Below, one piece after another: positions 25,968-34,194 of a stretch of DNA of 64,000 bases. The stretch comes from Pseudomonadota bacterium (GTDB taxonomy: Bacteria > Pseudomonadota > Gammaproteobacteria > Steroidobacterales > Steroidobacteraceae). The notes beneath the pieces are model-generated. The model saw only the letters and a program-made list of their open reading frames with translations. It was not told the DNA's origin and did no database searches. Position 1 is the first letter of the stretch; every line of letters starts with the position of its first letter. The stretch lies in the NCBI GenBank assembly GCA_023417315.1, contig JAEZFW010000028.1, positions 1-64,000 of the forward strand, read 5' to 3'. The position numbers and the translations under genes were made by a program.

Positions 25968-28265
25968 TCAGGACCCAGCCACGAGCCGAAATGTCTTGGA
26001 TATGCCCTGTGCTGACGACGGTGCGATCCACACATCGAACACGCCCGGCTCCGCGATCCATTTCAGATCCGCGCCGACGAACTCCAGATCGCTGCGCTCG
26101 AGCTTGAAGCTCACCTCCGTGCTCTCGCCAGGCTCCAGCTTGATCTTGCGAAAGCCCTTGAGCTCGCGAACCGGCCGCGTGAGACTCGCGACCCGATCGT
26201 GGATGTAGAGCTGCACCACTTCTTCGCCCGCGCGATCGCTCACATTCGTGATGCGTGCGCTCACGGTGAGCGAACCATCCCAGGATAGGGATTGACTGCT
26301 CAACGTGATCGGCTCGTAGTTGAACTTCGAATAGCTCAAGCCGTGCCCGAATGGATAGAGCGCTTCGTTCGGTGCTTCGCGATATCTTGCTTTGAACTCT
26401 TTGGCCTCGCCTTGGATGAACGGGCGGCCGGTGCGCTTATGGTTGTAGTAGAACGGTTGCTGACCGGATTCGTACGGGAAGCTCACAGGCAGACGCGCGG
26501 AAGGGTTGTAGTCGCCGAACAGCACATCAGCGATGGCATTGCCGGTTTCCGAGCCTAAGAACCAGGTGACGAGGATGGCATCTGCGTTACGCACTGCGCC
26601 TTCCAGTGCAAGTGCTCGTCCATTCTTCAACAAGATGACGATGGGTTTGCCAGTGGCAGCGACCGCTTCTACCAAGCGCTGCTGCGCCGCCGGCAAGACG
26701 ATTCCCGTTCGCGACTGCGCCTCGCCTGACATCTCATGAACTTCTCCAATCGCAAACAAGACGACGTCAGCTTCATTCGCTGCCTCGACAGCGGCGTCGA
26801 TCCCGCCGGGCAGGGAGGTCTCGACATCCGATCCAGGTACGACCTGCAGCAACGTTGGATCAGCGAGCGCCGCTGCAACACCCTCGGCGAGCGTGACCGC
26901 CTCTTCCTCGTTTGCGAATAGCGTCCAAGGGCCATGCAGGTGGTGACGATCTTCCGCAAACGGCCCGATCAGCGCGATTTTCGCCGTCTTGTTTAATGGC
27001 AGCACGTTCTTCTCGTTACGCAGGAGAACAATCGAGCGCCGAGCTGCTTCGCGCGCAAGCGCACGATGTTCCGGGCGGCCGAGATCCGCAGCTTCGCGCT
27101 CCGCATCGAGCGAGCGGTACGGATTGTCGAAAAGACCCAGCGCCTTCTTCAGCCGCAGAACCCGCCGCACCGATTGATCGAGGGTCGTGAGCGATATCTG
27201 GCCTGATTTCACGAGCGCCGGCAGGTGCTTCACGTAGTACCCGCTTTGCATGCTCATATCGACGCCCGCGAGAAAGGCGAGCTTGGTGGCTTCTCTCTCA
27301 TTCGCCGCAAACCCGTGGGCGATCAACTCCATGTCGGAGGTGTAGTCGCTGACGACGAAACCTTTGAACTCCCATTCCCCGCGCAGGATGGTCGTCAACA
27401 ACTCGTAGTTGGCGGTGGCGGGCACGCCATTGATCTCGTTGAACGAGCTCATCGTAGACAATGCGCCTGCATCGAACGCCGCTTTGAACGGCGGAAGATG
27501 CACTTCGCGCAGCGTCTGCGGAGAGATATCGACGACGTTGTAATCCATGCCGCCTGCAACTGCACCATACGCAGCGAAGTGCTTGGGCGTCGCAAGCATC
27601 GAATCCTCGTTCGCGAGATTGTCGCCTTGATAGCCGCGCACCCGTGCGGCAGCAAACAATCTCCCTAGATAGACATCTTCACCCGAACCCTCGACGACGC
27701 GTCCCCAGCGTTGGTCACGCGCGATGTCCACCATCGGTGCGAAGTTCCAGTGCAATCCACCGGCAGTCGCTTCGATCGCCGTGATGCGAGCCGTGCGCTC
27801 CGCGAGCTCCGGCTCAAAGCTCGCAGCCTCTGCCAACGGCACGGGAAAGACCGTGCGATAGCCGTGAATGACATCTCCGCCGAAGAGCAAAGGAATCTTC
27901 ATTCGCGATTCTTCGGATGCGATTCGCTGTGCAAGCCGCGCACCCTTCACACCACGACCGTTGAAGAGAGATCCGACACGCCCCGCGCGCACTTCCTCTA
28001 ACAGCTCATCGGCACGGCGCCGATTCGCTTCGGGATTCGTATTCGGATTGAGCAGACGTATCTCATCGGCAAGCGTGGTGAGCTGCCCAGCCTTTTCCTC
28101 GAGCGTCATGCGCTCGATCAATGCCTCAATTTGCGGATCCTTCATGTCGATGGGCGAGCTGTCTTGGGCAGCGAGAGGTTGGAGCAACACGAGTGTGGCC
28201 AATGAGATCGTCGAGCCGATCGACGCGAAGCGGCGAAGATCGAAGCGGTATGCTTCTGTGTGCAT
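25968..28265 (-). CDS. bglX: Beta-glucosidase, glycoside hydrolase family 3
   Basis: Secreted periplasmic GH3 exo-glucosidase, 765 residues, the size of E. coli BglX. A signal peptide (about 1-34, ending LAAQ) is followed by the (beta/alpha)8 domain with KHFAAYG (Lys228-His229) and nucleophile Asp307 in GFVVSDYTSD, an alpha/beta sandwich domain carrying the acid/base region, and a C-terminal fibronectin-III-like domain (about 660-765). No sugar transporter or regulator is adjacent; it is divergent from an outer-membrane protein gene. Confidence 0.93.
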   Translation of the reverse strand: MHTEAYRFDLRRFASIGSTISLATLVLLQPLAAQDSSPIDMKDPQIEALIERMTLEEKAGQLTTLADEIRLLNPNTNPEANRRRADELLEEVRAGRVGSLFNGRGVKGARLAQRIASEESRMKIPLLFGGDVIHGYRTVFPVPLAEAASFEPELAERTARITAIEATAGGLHWNFAPMVDIARDQRWGRVVEGSGEDVYLGRLFAAARVRGYQGDNLANEDSMLATPKHFAAYGAVAGGMDYNVVDISPQTLREVHLPPFKAAFDAGALSTMSSFNEINGVPATANYELLTTILRGEWEFKGFVVSDYTSDMELIAHGFAANEREATKLAFLAGVDMSMQSGYYVKHLPALVKSGQISLTTLDQSVRRVLRLKKALGLFDNPYRSLDAEREAADLGRPEHRALAREAARRSIVLLRNEKNVLPLNKTAKIALIGPFAEDRHHLHGPWTLFANEEEAVTLAEGVAAALADPTLLQVVPGSDVETSLPGGIDAAVEAANEADVVLFAIGEVHEMSGEAQSRTGIVLPAAQQRLVEAVAATGKPIVILLKNGRALALEGAVRNADAILVTWFLGSETGNAIADVLFGDYNPSARLPVSFPYESGQQPFYYNHKRTGRPFIQGEAKEFKARYREAPNEALYPFGHGLSYSKFNYEPITLSSQSLSWDGSLTVSARITNVSDRAGEEVVQLYIHDRVASLTRPVRELKGFRKIKLEPGESTEVSFKLERSDLEFVGADLKWIAEPGVFDVWIAPSSAQGISKTFRLVAGS

Positions 28266-28550
28266 GAGTGATGGCGCGAAAATGGGGTGGTGAGAAGCGG
28301 TCCGTCGGTGCTCGCGTCTAGGTTAATGGGGCTGAAGGTTGCGACGCAACGTAAGAACCGACTCAGTTGGTGTCGTGTAGCTCCTGCATAGTGCAGCTCC
28401 AGTGCGTGTCCCCTTGCGTCAGCATCCGCCTCGTTCGCAGCGGTGCCTTCGGCAATTCTTGACCGTTTGCGTGCGCAGTTAGGACGGGTCACGCGCAGCA
28501 AGACTGTTAGAATTCGACTTCTCCTCACAAGAACAAGGCACGATACGCAC
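28266..28550. other. Divergent GH3 / outer-membrane protein intergenic region
   Basis: About 285 bp with a short palindrome GTTGC-GAC-GCAAC (28338-28350) 75 bp upstream of the glucosidase start, which could be an operator. No promoter pair is convincing and no gene was recognised. Confidence 0.4.
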
Positions 28551-29303
28551 ATGCATCGGACGCGCTTGTGTCTGCGTTACGCCGCCGCGCTTCTCGCCGC
28601 GCTTTGCGCGTGGTGCAGCACCAGTGCATCTGCTCAGAACGCGACCACCCTCGGCGGGAGCATCGGTGCGACATCTGATTTTGTCTTTCGAGGCTTGTCG
28701 TACAGCCGAGGCGGGCCAGCCGCACAAGCAAGTCTCGATCTCGAGCATGCCTCGGGTTTGTATGCGGGCACGTTCGTATCGACGACGAATCCCAATCCAG
28801 GAAACAGCCCGCCGGTAGAGATCGATGTTTGGGTCGGGTTGCAACGAACGTTGAGCGAATCGCTGTCGATGGATGTGCGTTATCTGCACTACGCGTATCC
28901 AGATGACCCACGCGTCGCCGAGTATGATCGCGACGAGATCACGGCCACGCTCGGAATTCGGGGCACAGTCTTCCTCACAGCCATGTATTCCCCGACGACC
29001 GAGGCCATCGCATCCACACCTGGCCGCGGCGAGGGAGACGCTGGCGCCCTCGAGCTTTCGATTCAGCGGCCCCTCACAGATCGACTGACGCTCTCTGCAG
29101 GAGTGGGTCGTTACTTCCTGCGCGATATTTACGATGAGAATTATGATTATTGGGGGATAACGCTGTCGGCGGACTTTCGACCGATCGAGCTGCACCTGGC
29201 GGCACTGGGCGCAGACGGCACCGCCGAGCGTATCTTTACCTCCACGGCAGCGGGGGAGCGCTTTACTGTGACGGTCCTCTATCGCTTTTCGCTCGCTCGA
29301 TAG
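28551..29303 (+). CDS. TIGR02001-like outer-membrane beta-barrel protein
   Basis: 250-residue exported protein from the ATG at 28551. Signal peptide (about 1-27, ending SASAQ). The body alternates as in a small beta barrel and contains the motifs typical of the TIGR02001 family: GSIGATSDFVFRGLSYSRGGPAAQ near the start, HASGLYAGTFVST, YDYWGITLSADF and a terminal aromatic-rich strand VTVLYRFSLAR. Function of the family is unknown; it may form a pore. Confidence 0.8.
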   Translation: MHRTRLCLRYAAALLAALCAWCSTSASAQNATTLGGSIGATSDFVFRGLSYSRGGPAAQASLDLEHASGLYAGTFVSTTNPNPGNSPPVEIDVWVGLQRTLSESLSMDVRYLHYAYPDDPRVAEYDRDEITATLGIRGTVFLTAMYSPTTEAIASTPGRGEGDAGALELSIQRPLTDRLTLSAGVGRYFLRDIYDENYDYWGITLSADFRPIELHLAALGADGTAERIFTSTAAGERFTVTVLYRFSLAR

Positions 29304-29415
29304 CTCGCTACCAAGCGCAGCAAGCAAACTTCGGGCAAAAAGGTTTCGACTGCAGGGAACCGCTGTTCAGAAGCCGGTTACATACGGCCATACCGTTCGA
29401 TCCGACAGGTGTGTC

Positions 29416-30021
29416 GTGGCTCTCAAAGGCATTGATACTGCGCCCGCTATCCTCCGCGCAGCCCTCACGGACCAGGAGGAGCGGGAGCTCTTGGCCCGCA
29501 TTGCCGACAAGCGCGAACAGTCCGCTTTTCGCGAGCTGTATGGGATCTACTATCAACGGCTTACGAGACTTCTCACGCGCATGTCCATGCGCCGCGAGGA
29601 CATCGAGGAGATCATCAACGATACCTTCTGGGTCGTGTGGACCAAGGCCTCTGAGTTTCGCGGCGCTTCGCAATTGTCGACCTGGATCATCGGCATTGCT
29701 TATCGCCGCGCGCTCAATACGCTGCGACGCGATCGGTTGCGACCTGTCGGCAGCGAACCTGTCACCGAAGACATGATGTCGACGCCCTCCTCTGCCACCG
29801 CCGAGGAGCATGCGCAGTGGATCCATTATGGACTCGAAAAGCTGCCGCTCGAGCAGCGCCTCGCGTTGGAGCTGACCTACACGCTCGGGCATTCCTGCGA
29901 GGAGATCGCCTCGATCTTGAGTTGTCCGGTCAACACCGTGAAAACTCGTTTATTCCGAGCTCGTGAAACGCTCAAGCAAGTCTTGCCTGCGCTCGCCGGC
30001 GAGAGTGGAGATCGCAAATGA
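29416..30021 (+). CDS. ECF-family RNA polymerase sigma factor
   Basis: 201-residue sigma factor with region 2 (FRELYGIYYQRLTRLLTRM through WVVWTKASEFRGASQLSTWI, about 35-100) and region 4 HTH (about 135-190: LPLEQRLALELTYTLGHSCEEIASILSCPVNTVKTRLFRARE). A linker lies between them; no region 1 or 3. The start is GTG. Its last four bases overlap the start of the anti-sigma gene (ATGA). Presumed to be held at the membrane by that protein and to control its own operon. Confidence 0.92.
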   Translation: MALKGIDTAPAILRAALTDQEERELLARIADKREQSAFRELYGIYYQRLTRLLTRMSMRREDIEEIINDTFWVVWTKASEFRGASQLSTWIIGIAYRRALNTLRRDRLRPVGSEPVTEDMMSTPSSATAEEHAQWIHYGLEKLPLEQRLALELTYTLGHSCEEIASILSCPVNTVKTRLFRARETLKQVLPALAGESGDRK

Positions 30022-30683
30022 CTCAGTCCGGCCGGATTCCCGACACGCACGCGGAGGCTTGGGCACTGTTGCCGTTCTTGGTGAACGGACGCATTACAGC
30101 CGAGGATCGCGAGTGGGTCGAACAGCACGTGCAGTCGTGCGCGGAGTGTGCACGCGAGCTCGAGCAACAGCGTCCGCTTGCAAGAGAGATGCAGAGCTCT
30201 GAGATGCCCGCGGGGTTCTCGGAGCAACGAGCGTTCGCCAAACTCTGGACTCGTATCGAGGCGTCCGAAGGTGCGGTTCCAACCGAAGAGAGCACTTCTG
30301 CACGTGGATCTGGCCTAGGCTCGCGACGCACTGTGCGCTGGCTCGCAGCGGCGGTATTCGTACAAGCGATCGGGCTTGCGCTGCTCGGAATGTCCGTACT
30401 GAACAGCAGCGAAAACGCTGCGAGCGAGTATCTTACCGTCGCCAATCCGGAGCGGCCGCTTGCCACGCCAGCCGTGAGGCTCGTGTTCGCGCCCGGAACA
30501 TCGATCGCGCAAGTGACAGAGATTCTTTCAACGTACGACTTGCAGCTGGTGGCGGGCCCACACGGGGCAGGCGTGTTCACGGCAGCATTGAACGAGGTCA
30601 CTAACACGCGCTCGGCGCAGTCGATTGCGGAATCGCTGCGCCAAGATTCTCGTATGGACTTCGCCGAGCCGGTCGAGCCTTGA
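30018..30683 (+). CDS. Anti-sigma factor with peptidase-prodomain-like periplasmic domain
   Basis: 221 residues. The cytoplasmic part has a zinc-finger anti-sigma motif (His37, Cys41, Cys44 in HVQSCAEC). One membrane helix lies at about 107-128. The periplasmic domain (about 153-221) starts RLVFAPGTS and ends LRQDSRMDFAEP. That domain resembles residues 74-137 of the S8 peptidase encoded next: IAQVTEILSTYDLQLV against IARVEELSQKYELTLI, and ESLRQD-FAEP against ERVRSD-IAQP. Translationally coupled to the sigma gene. Anti-sigma role is well supported; the prodomain relationship is my reading of the two sequences. Confidence 0.85.
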   Translation: MTQSGRIPDTHAEAWALLPFLVNGRITAEDREWVEQHVQSCAECARELEQQRPLAREMQSSEMPAGFSEQRAFAKLWTRIEASEGAVPTEESTSARGSGLGSRRTVRWLAAAVFVQAIGLALLGMSVLNSSENAASEYLTVANPERPLATPAVRLVFAPGTSIAQVTEILSTYDLQLVAGPHGAGVFTAALNEVTNTRSAQSIAESLRQDSRMDFAEPVEP

Positions 30684-30689
30684 TTGAGA

Positions 30690-31964
30690 ATGCGTACTGT
30701 CCTTCGAATACTGATTCTTGGCGCATGGCTGGTGATGATGGCCACACCAGTCGCTGCGCAGACATTCATGCCGGCCGCTGCTCGCACCGAGCCAGGCCGG
30801 CACATCGTCGTGACGGTTGCGAACCCCGTATCTCGGCGTTCCGGTTCTGTGGGCGGCACAGTGCGTGGCTACCAAGGCGCGGGCGGCTATCGCGCAGGCC
30901 CCAATGCGATCGCGCGAGTCGAGGAACTCAGCCAGAAGTACGAGCTCACCTTGATATCCGAGTGGCCCATCGAACCGCTGCACATGCATTGCGTCGTGTT
31001 CCGGATCGCGAACGGCGCGTCGCGAGAGGAAGTGCTCGAGCGCGTGCGATCCGATGAGCACGTAATCATCGCGCAGCCGTTGAACGAGTTCGCCCCGGCC
31101 GCATCGAGTTATGACGATCCGTATGCGAAGCTGCAGAACAACGTGCGCGCACTTCATATCGCAGATGCGCATCGCTTCAGCCGGGGTCAAGGCGTCCGCA
31201 TTGCGGTTATCGATACCGGAATCGACGTCGACCATCCAGATCTTGCTGGGCGTGTCGAGATCGGAGGCAACTACGTGGACGACGATCTGGCGGCACTGCG
31301 AAACGATCGTCACGGTACGCAAGTCGCTGGGCTCATTGCGGCCGCAGCGAATAACGGCATCGGCATCGTCGGTATCGCACCCGAGGTCCGCTTGCTCGCC
31401 TTCAAAGCGTGCTGGCACGATGACACTTCGAATGCGGGACGGTGCAACTCATTCACGCTCGCGCAGGCGTTGGCGGGAGCGATCGCCGCACGCGCGAACA
31501 TCATCAACTTGAGCCTCATCGGACCTGCGGACCCGTTGCTTGTGGCTTTGATCGAAAAAGCAGTTGCTGCGCGGATCGTTGTCGTCGGTGCCGCAGGTTC
31601 TGCGCCCACTGCCCAGAGCTTTCCTGCCGGCGTGCCGGGCGTGTTGGCAGTCGCGGAATCCGAAACCGAGATCGATGATACGCGGCTGTTGCGTGCGCCC
31701 GGCCGGGATATCGTTACGCTTGTCCCACAAGGCCACTATGACTTTGCATCCGGTTCTTCCCTCGCGACCGCGCAAGTGGCCGGTGTCGTGGCACTTCTTC
31801 TGGAACGCAATCGCCGGCTATCCCAACCCGATATTCGCCGGATTCTGCAAGCGTCGATGAATCATCTCGAAAACCCTGACCAGACGCTGATATCCGTGAA
31901 TGCCTGCGCCGCCTTGTCCATGCTGTTACCGAAAGCGCAGTGCACCGGCACCCAAACTGAATAG
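30690..31964 (+). CDS. Subtilisin-like (S8) serine peptidase, secreted
   Basis: 424 residues from the ATG at 30690 (a TTG two codons earlier is possible). Signal peptide about 1-24 (TPVAAQ). An N-terminal prodomain-like region (about 74-137) precedes the S8 domain with Asp175 (AVIDTGIDVDHPDL), His208 (DRHGTQVAG) and Ser357 in GSSLATAQ. The oxyanion-hole Asn of the AAGN motif is Ser304 here (GAAGS), and the serine motif departs from GTSMAxPH, so activity may be altered. It begins 6 bp after the anti-sigma stop and completes a three-gene operon. Confidence 0.88.
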   Translation: MRTVLRILILGAWLVMMATPVAAQTFMPAAARTEPGRHIVVTVANPVSRRSGSVGGTVRGYQGAGGYRAGPNAIARVEELSQKYELTLISEWPIEPLHMHCVVFRIANGASREEVLERVRSDEHVIIAQPLNEFAPAASSYDDPYAKLQNNVRALHIADAHRFSRGQGVRIAVIDTGIDVDHPDLAGRVEIGGNYVDDDLAALRNDRHGTQVAGLIAAAANNGIGIVGIAPEVRLLAFKACWHDDTSNAGRCNSFTLAQALAGAIAARANIINLSLIGPADPLLVALIEKAVAARIVVVGAAGSAPTAQSFPAGVPGVLAVAESETEIDDTRLLRAPGRDIVTLVPQGHYDFASGSSLATAQVAGVVALLLERNRRLSQPDIRRILQASMNHLENPDQTLISVNACAALSMLLPKAQCTGTQTE

Positions 31965-32094
31965 ATGGTCGCGAGGACGCCTCGCCTCGGATCCAGTAAG
32001 ACGGTGCTAACCACGGTTTTTTCGACTGATGCTCGCTTCGCATGCGCGGATCGTTGACAATCGCGCTCCGGCGTAAACGTGAGTCCCGGTTGAG

Positions 32095-33147
32095 ATGAAA
32101 GTGAGAGCTGCCGCTGCGATCGCGTGCTTCCTGTCGCTATTGACGCAACCCGCCTTGGCCGAATGTGTTCGTCCGAAAGCGTCTTTCCAAGTGCCGGAAG
32201 GAAAGACGGCGAATGCAGAACAGATGGCTGCGGCCCAGAAGAATGTGGTGGCGTTGGCCAACGCAGTCGTGGACTACGCAAGCTGCTTGCAAGGTGAGCT
32301 TGGCCAGAAGTCCATCGGGAAGGATCAAGCCGCCAAAGAGGCGCTGAACAAGCAGTACTCATCTGCGCATGCAGCAGCGGCGCAGGAGGTCAACGGCCTT
32401 GCAAATTGCTTCAACGAGCAACTCGAGTCCTTCAAAGCCAGCGGCGGCGGCACCTCGATGCGCCCCGCGGACTGCGCCAAACATATCGCAGCAGCGGCAA
32501 ATCCCTCCGGCAGTGCGCCCTCTGTCGATGAGCTGGTCGTCGAAGCATCGGGGCACTCTTTCGAGCTTCCTACGGGGACATGGCGTTTCCTGCTCGCGCG
32601 CGATGCGGAGCCCCGCGCTTGCGATGTGGGCGGGGCGGCGCAATGTCTGTACCGCGCGGTGGTGGTATTGAACGAATCGGATGAAACGCTCGAGTGCACG
32701 GGCGAGATCGCTTACGAAGGCACGGATATCGCGGGGAAGGCACGGTCGGAATCGAAAGCGCTGGTGCTCAATCGCACGACTCGGATTGTCGCCGCCGGCA
32801 CTGCCAAGGCCGATGTGAATGCGTCCGTGTTCGACGCGCGCTGCACGGCGCGCCCGAAGCTCCCGGCGCTCAACACTGCTGCGAACTGTAAGTACGAGGT
32901 CGTGAAGCCGGTATCGATTGCCGACTACTATCCACCCGCCGCAAGAGCCGCGGGCGAGGAAGGACCCGTGACCGTCGAGTTCACCCTTCCAGGCAAAGCC
33001 GCGAATCCAACGGACGTGCGCGCAGTGGCTAGCAGCTTATATCCCGCGCTCGATGAAGCCGCAGTGAAGGCCGTGCGCGACATGGTGATGAGCAGTAATT
33101 GCCCAAATTCACGCTATCGCCTGCGATTGACTTTTCAATTGCAGTAA
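32095..33147 (+). CDS. Secreted cysteine-rich protein with TonB-C-like domain
   Basis: 350 residues with a signal peptide (about 1-22, ending ALA). The middle is helical and Ala-rich (about 45-130), followed by a beta-rich segment with several cysteines. The C-terminal 80 residues (YYPPAARAAGEEGPVTVEFTL ... YPALDEAAVKAVRDM ... YRLRLTFQLQ) match the TonB C-terminal fold. The membrane anchor and Pro-rich spacer of real TonB are absent, so it is not an energy transducer of the ordinary kind. It lies 130 bp after the S8 gene and may be separately transcribed. Confidence 0.75.
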   Translation: MKVRAAAAIACFLSLLTQPALAECVRPKASFQVPEGKTANAEQMAAAQKNVVALANAVVDYASCLQGELGQKSIGKDQAAKEALNKQYSSAHAAAAQEVNGLANCFNEQLESFKASGGGTSMRPADCAKHIAAAANPSGSAPSVDELVVEASGHSFELPTGTWRFLLARDAEPRACDVGGAAQCLYRAVVVLNESDETLECTGEIAYEGTDIAGKARSESKALVLNRTTRIVAAGTAKADVNASVFDARCTARPKLPALNTAANCKYEVVKPVSIADYYPPAARAAGEEGPVTVEFTLPGKAANPTDVRAVASSLYPALDEAAVKAVRDMVMSSNCPNSRYRLRLTFQLQ

Positions 33148-33174
33148 CGATGTGGAAAGCGAGCCGCGCATGTC

Positions 33175-33612
33175 TCAACGAGATGTGCGTGCGAACTGCT
33201 CCAGCTCCCTCATCAGTTCGATGACCCGATCCCGATCAGCGCCCGGGTTCGTGTGCTCCACGTAGCGCTGTAAGTAATCGATGCTCTGATCCAAGCTCAG
33301 GATTGCAAGGTTGTACGCTGCGGGTGCGTACGCTGCATTCGCCTTTAGAGCCTGCTCGAAATGCTGCTTCGCGAGCGCGCGCTCGCCTTGCCGATAAGCG
33401 ATCGCGCCGAGTCGCACGTGCGCGTTCTCGGCGCCACGACGCTCCTGCGCCAACGTCCGATACAAGCGTTTGGCTCTAGCGACGTCGCCGGACTTGAATG
33501 CAACATCTGCGGCGCGTGCGCGCTGCAACCGCTCGATCTCGCTGGCCGCGGGCGTCGCGCACGCGATCAAACCCAAGCTACTCAGTGCGAATAGCAGCAG
33601 TAGTCGAGTCAT
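33175..33612 (-). CDS. TPR-containing lipoprotein, TadD-like
   Basis: 145-residue lipoprotein (lipobox LIAC, Cys18) with two to three tetratricopeptide-like helical hairpins (about 30-110: AFKSGDVARAKRLYRTLAQ, GAIAYRQGERALAKQHFEQAL, AAYNLAILSLDQ). It is the last gene of the tad operon, where TPR lipoproteins such as TadD assist secretin or pilus assembly. The TadD assignment rests on position and fold only. Confidence 0.72.
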   Translation of the reverse strand: MTRLLLLFALSSLGLIACATPAASEIERLQRARAADVAFKSGDVARAKRLYRTLAQERRGAENAHVRLGAIAYRQGERALAKQHFEQALKANAAYAPAAYNLAILSLDQSIDYLQRYVEHTNPGADRDRVIELMRELEQFARTSR

Positions 33613-33649
33613 GGCCTACGGCCCTGCCGCGCTGGATCGTGTAAGGCGC

Positions 33650-34174
33650 TCAGTCCCTGCATCGCTCGATGTCCTCGACGCCGACGCGATGCTGATGCGG
33701 AATACGAAGCGAGAATTGAAGGTGCGATGCGCGACACGGGCCACGATCGATCGGCGTGCAGTGTTGATTTTTCTCGGTGCAAGCGTGCCCATGACCTATG
33801 TGCTCTCGATTCGTGTGTTCATCCTCAGTATGGAGGCAGATGAACGTGCCCACGTCGAGATCGAGCGCGTCCAGGGTTCCCTCCGGCAGCTCGAGCACGT
33901 GCCGGGTTCCCGCGGGTGCGAAACGAATTCGCCAAGGTCGGATACGCGGGGCGAGCCGCAGGATCCGCAATTGATTGCTGAGGAAAACAGCATCGATTGT
34001 GAATCCGACGGCAAGTGTATGAATGCTCGCGCACGGACTCAGCATGAGCGCCGTCTCCGGTGCAAGTCGACCAAGCTTCAGCACGCCACGTAAGCGCTCG
34101 GTGAAGGAGCGCGCCAGATACACGCGCCGAGCCACCCAGCGTCCATCAACCGTTCTTAATCCCGCCGTTTCCAT
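33650..34174 (-). CDS. DUF192-family protein with C-terminal extension
   Basis: 174 residues from the ATG at 34174, which has AAGGA 6 bases upstream; the open frame that extends further overlaps tadC and is not used. The DUF192 fold covers about 10-115 (ARSFTERLRGVLKL, CASIHTLAVGFTIDAVFL, APAGTRHVLELPEGTLDAL). The final 60 residues, rich in His, Arg and Cys, have no counterpart in ordinary DUF192 proteins and may be readthrough after loss of an original stop. DUF192 genes are recurrent companions of Tad loci; function unknown. Confidence 0.7.
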   Translation of the reverse strand: METAGLRTVDGRWVARRVYLARSFTERLRGVLKLGRLAPETALMLSPCASIHTLAVGFTIDAVFLSNQLRILRLAPRIRPWRIRFAPAGTRHVLELPEGTLDALDLDVGTFICLHTEDEHTNREHIGHGHACTEKNQHCTPIDRGPCRASHLQFSLRIPHQHRVGVEDIERCRD

Positions 34175-34194
34175 ATGCTGTCCTTGCATTACAT

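Noticed and set aside
29356..29380. GGAAC...CGGTTA as an ECF-type promoter upstream of the sigma gene
   Set aside because: Spacing (14 bases) is shorter than usual and the motif is too short to support a call without the sigma factor's known consensus.
31971..31985. GCGAGG-ACG-CCTCGC hairpin after the S8 peptidase gene
   Set aside because: Six-bp stem without a T-run; too weak to call a terminator.
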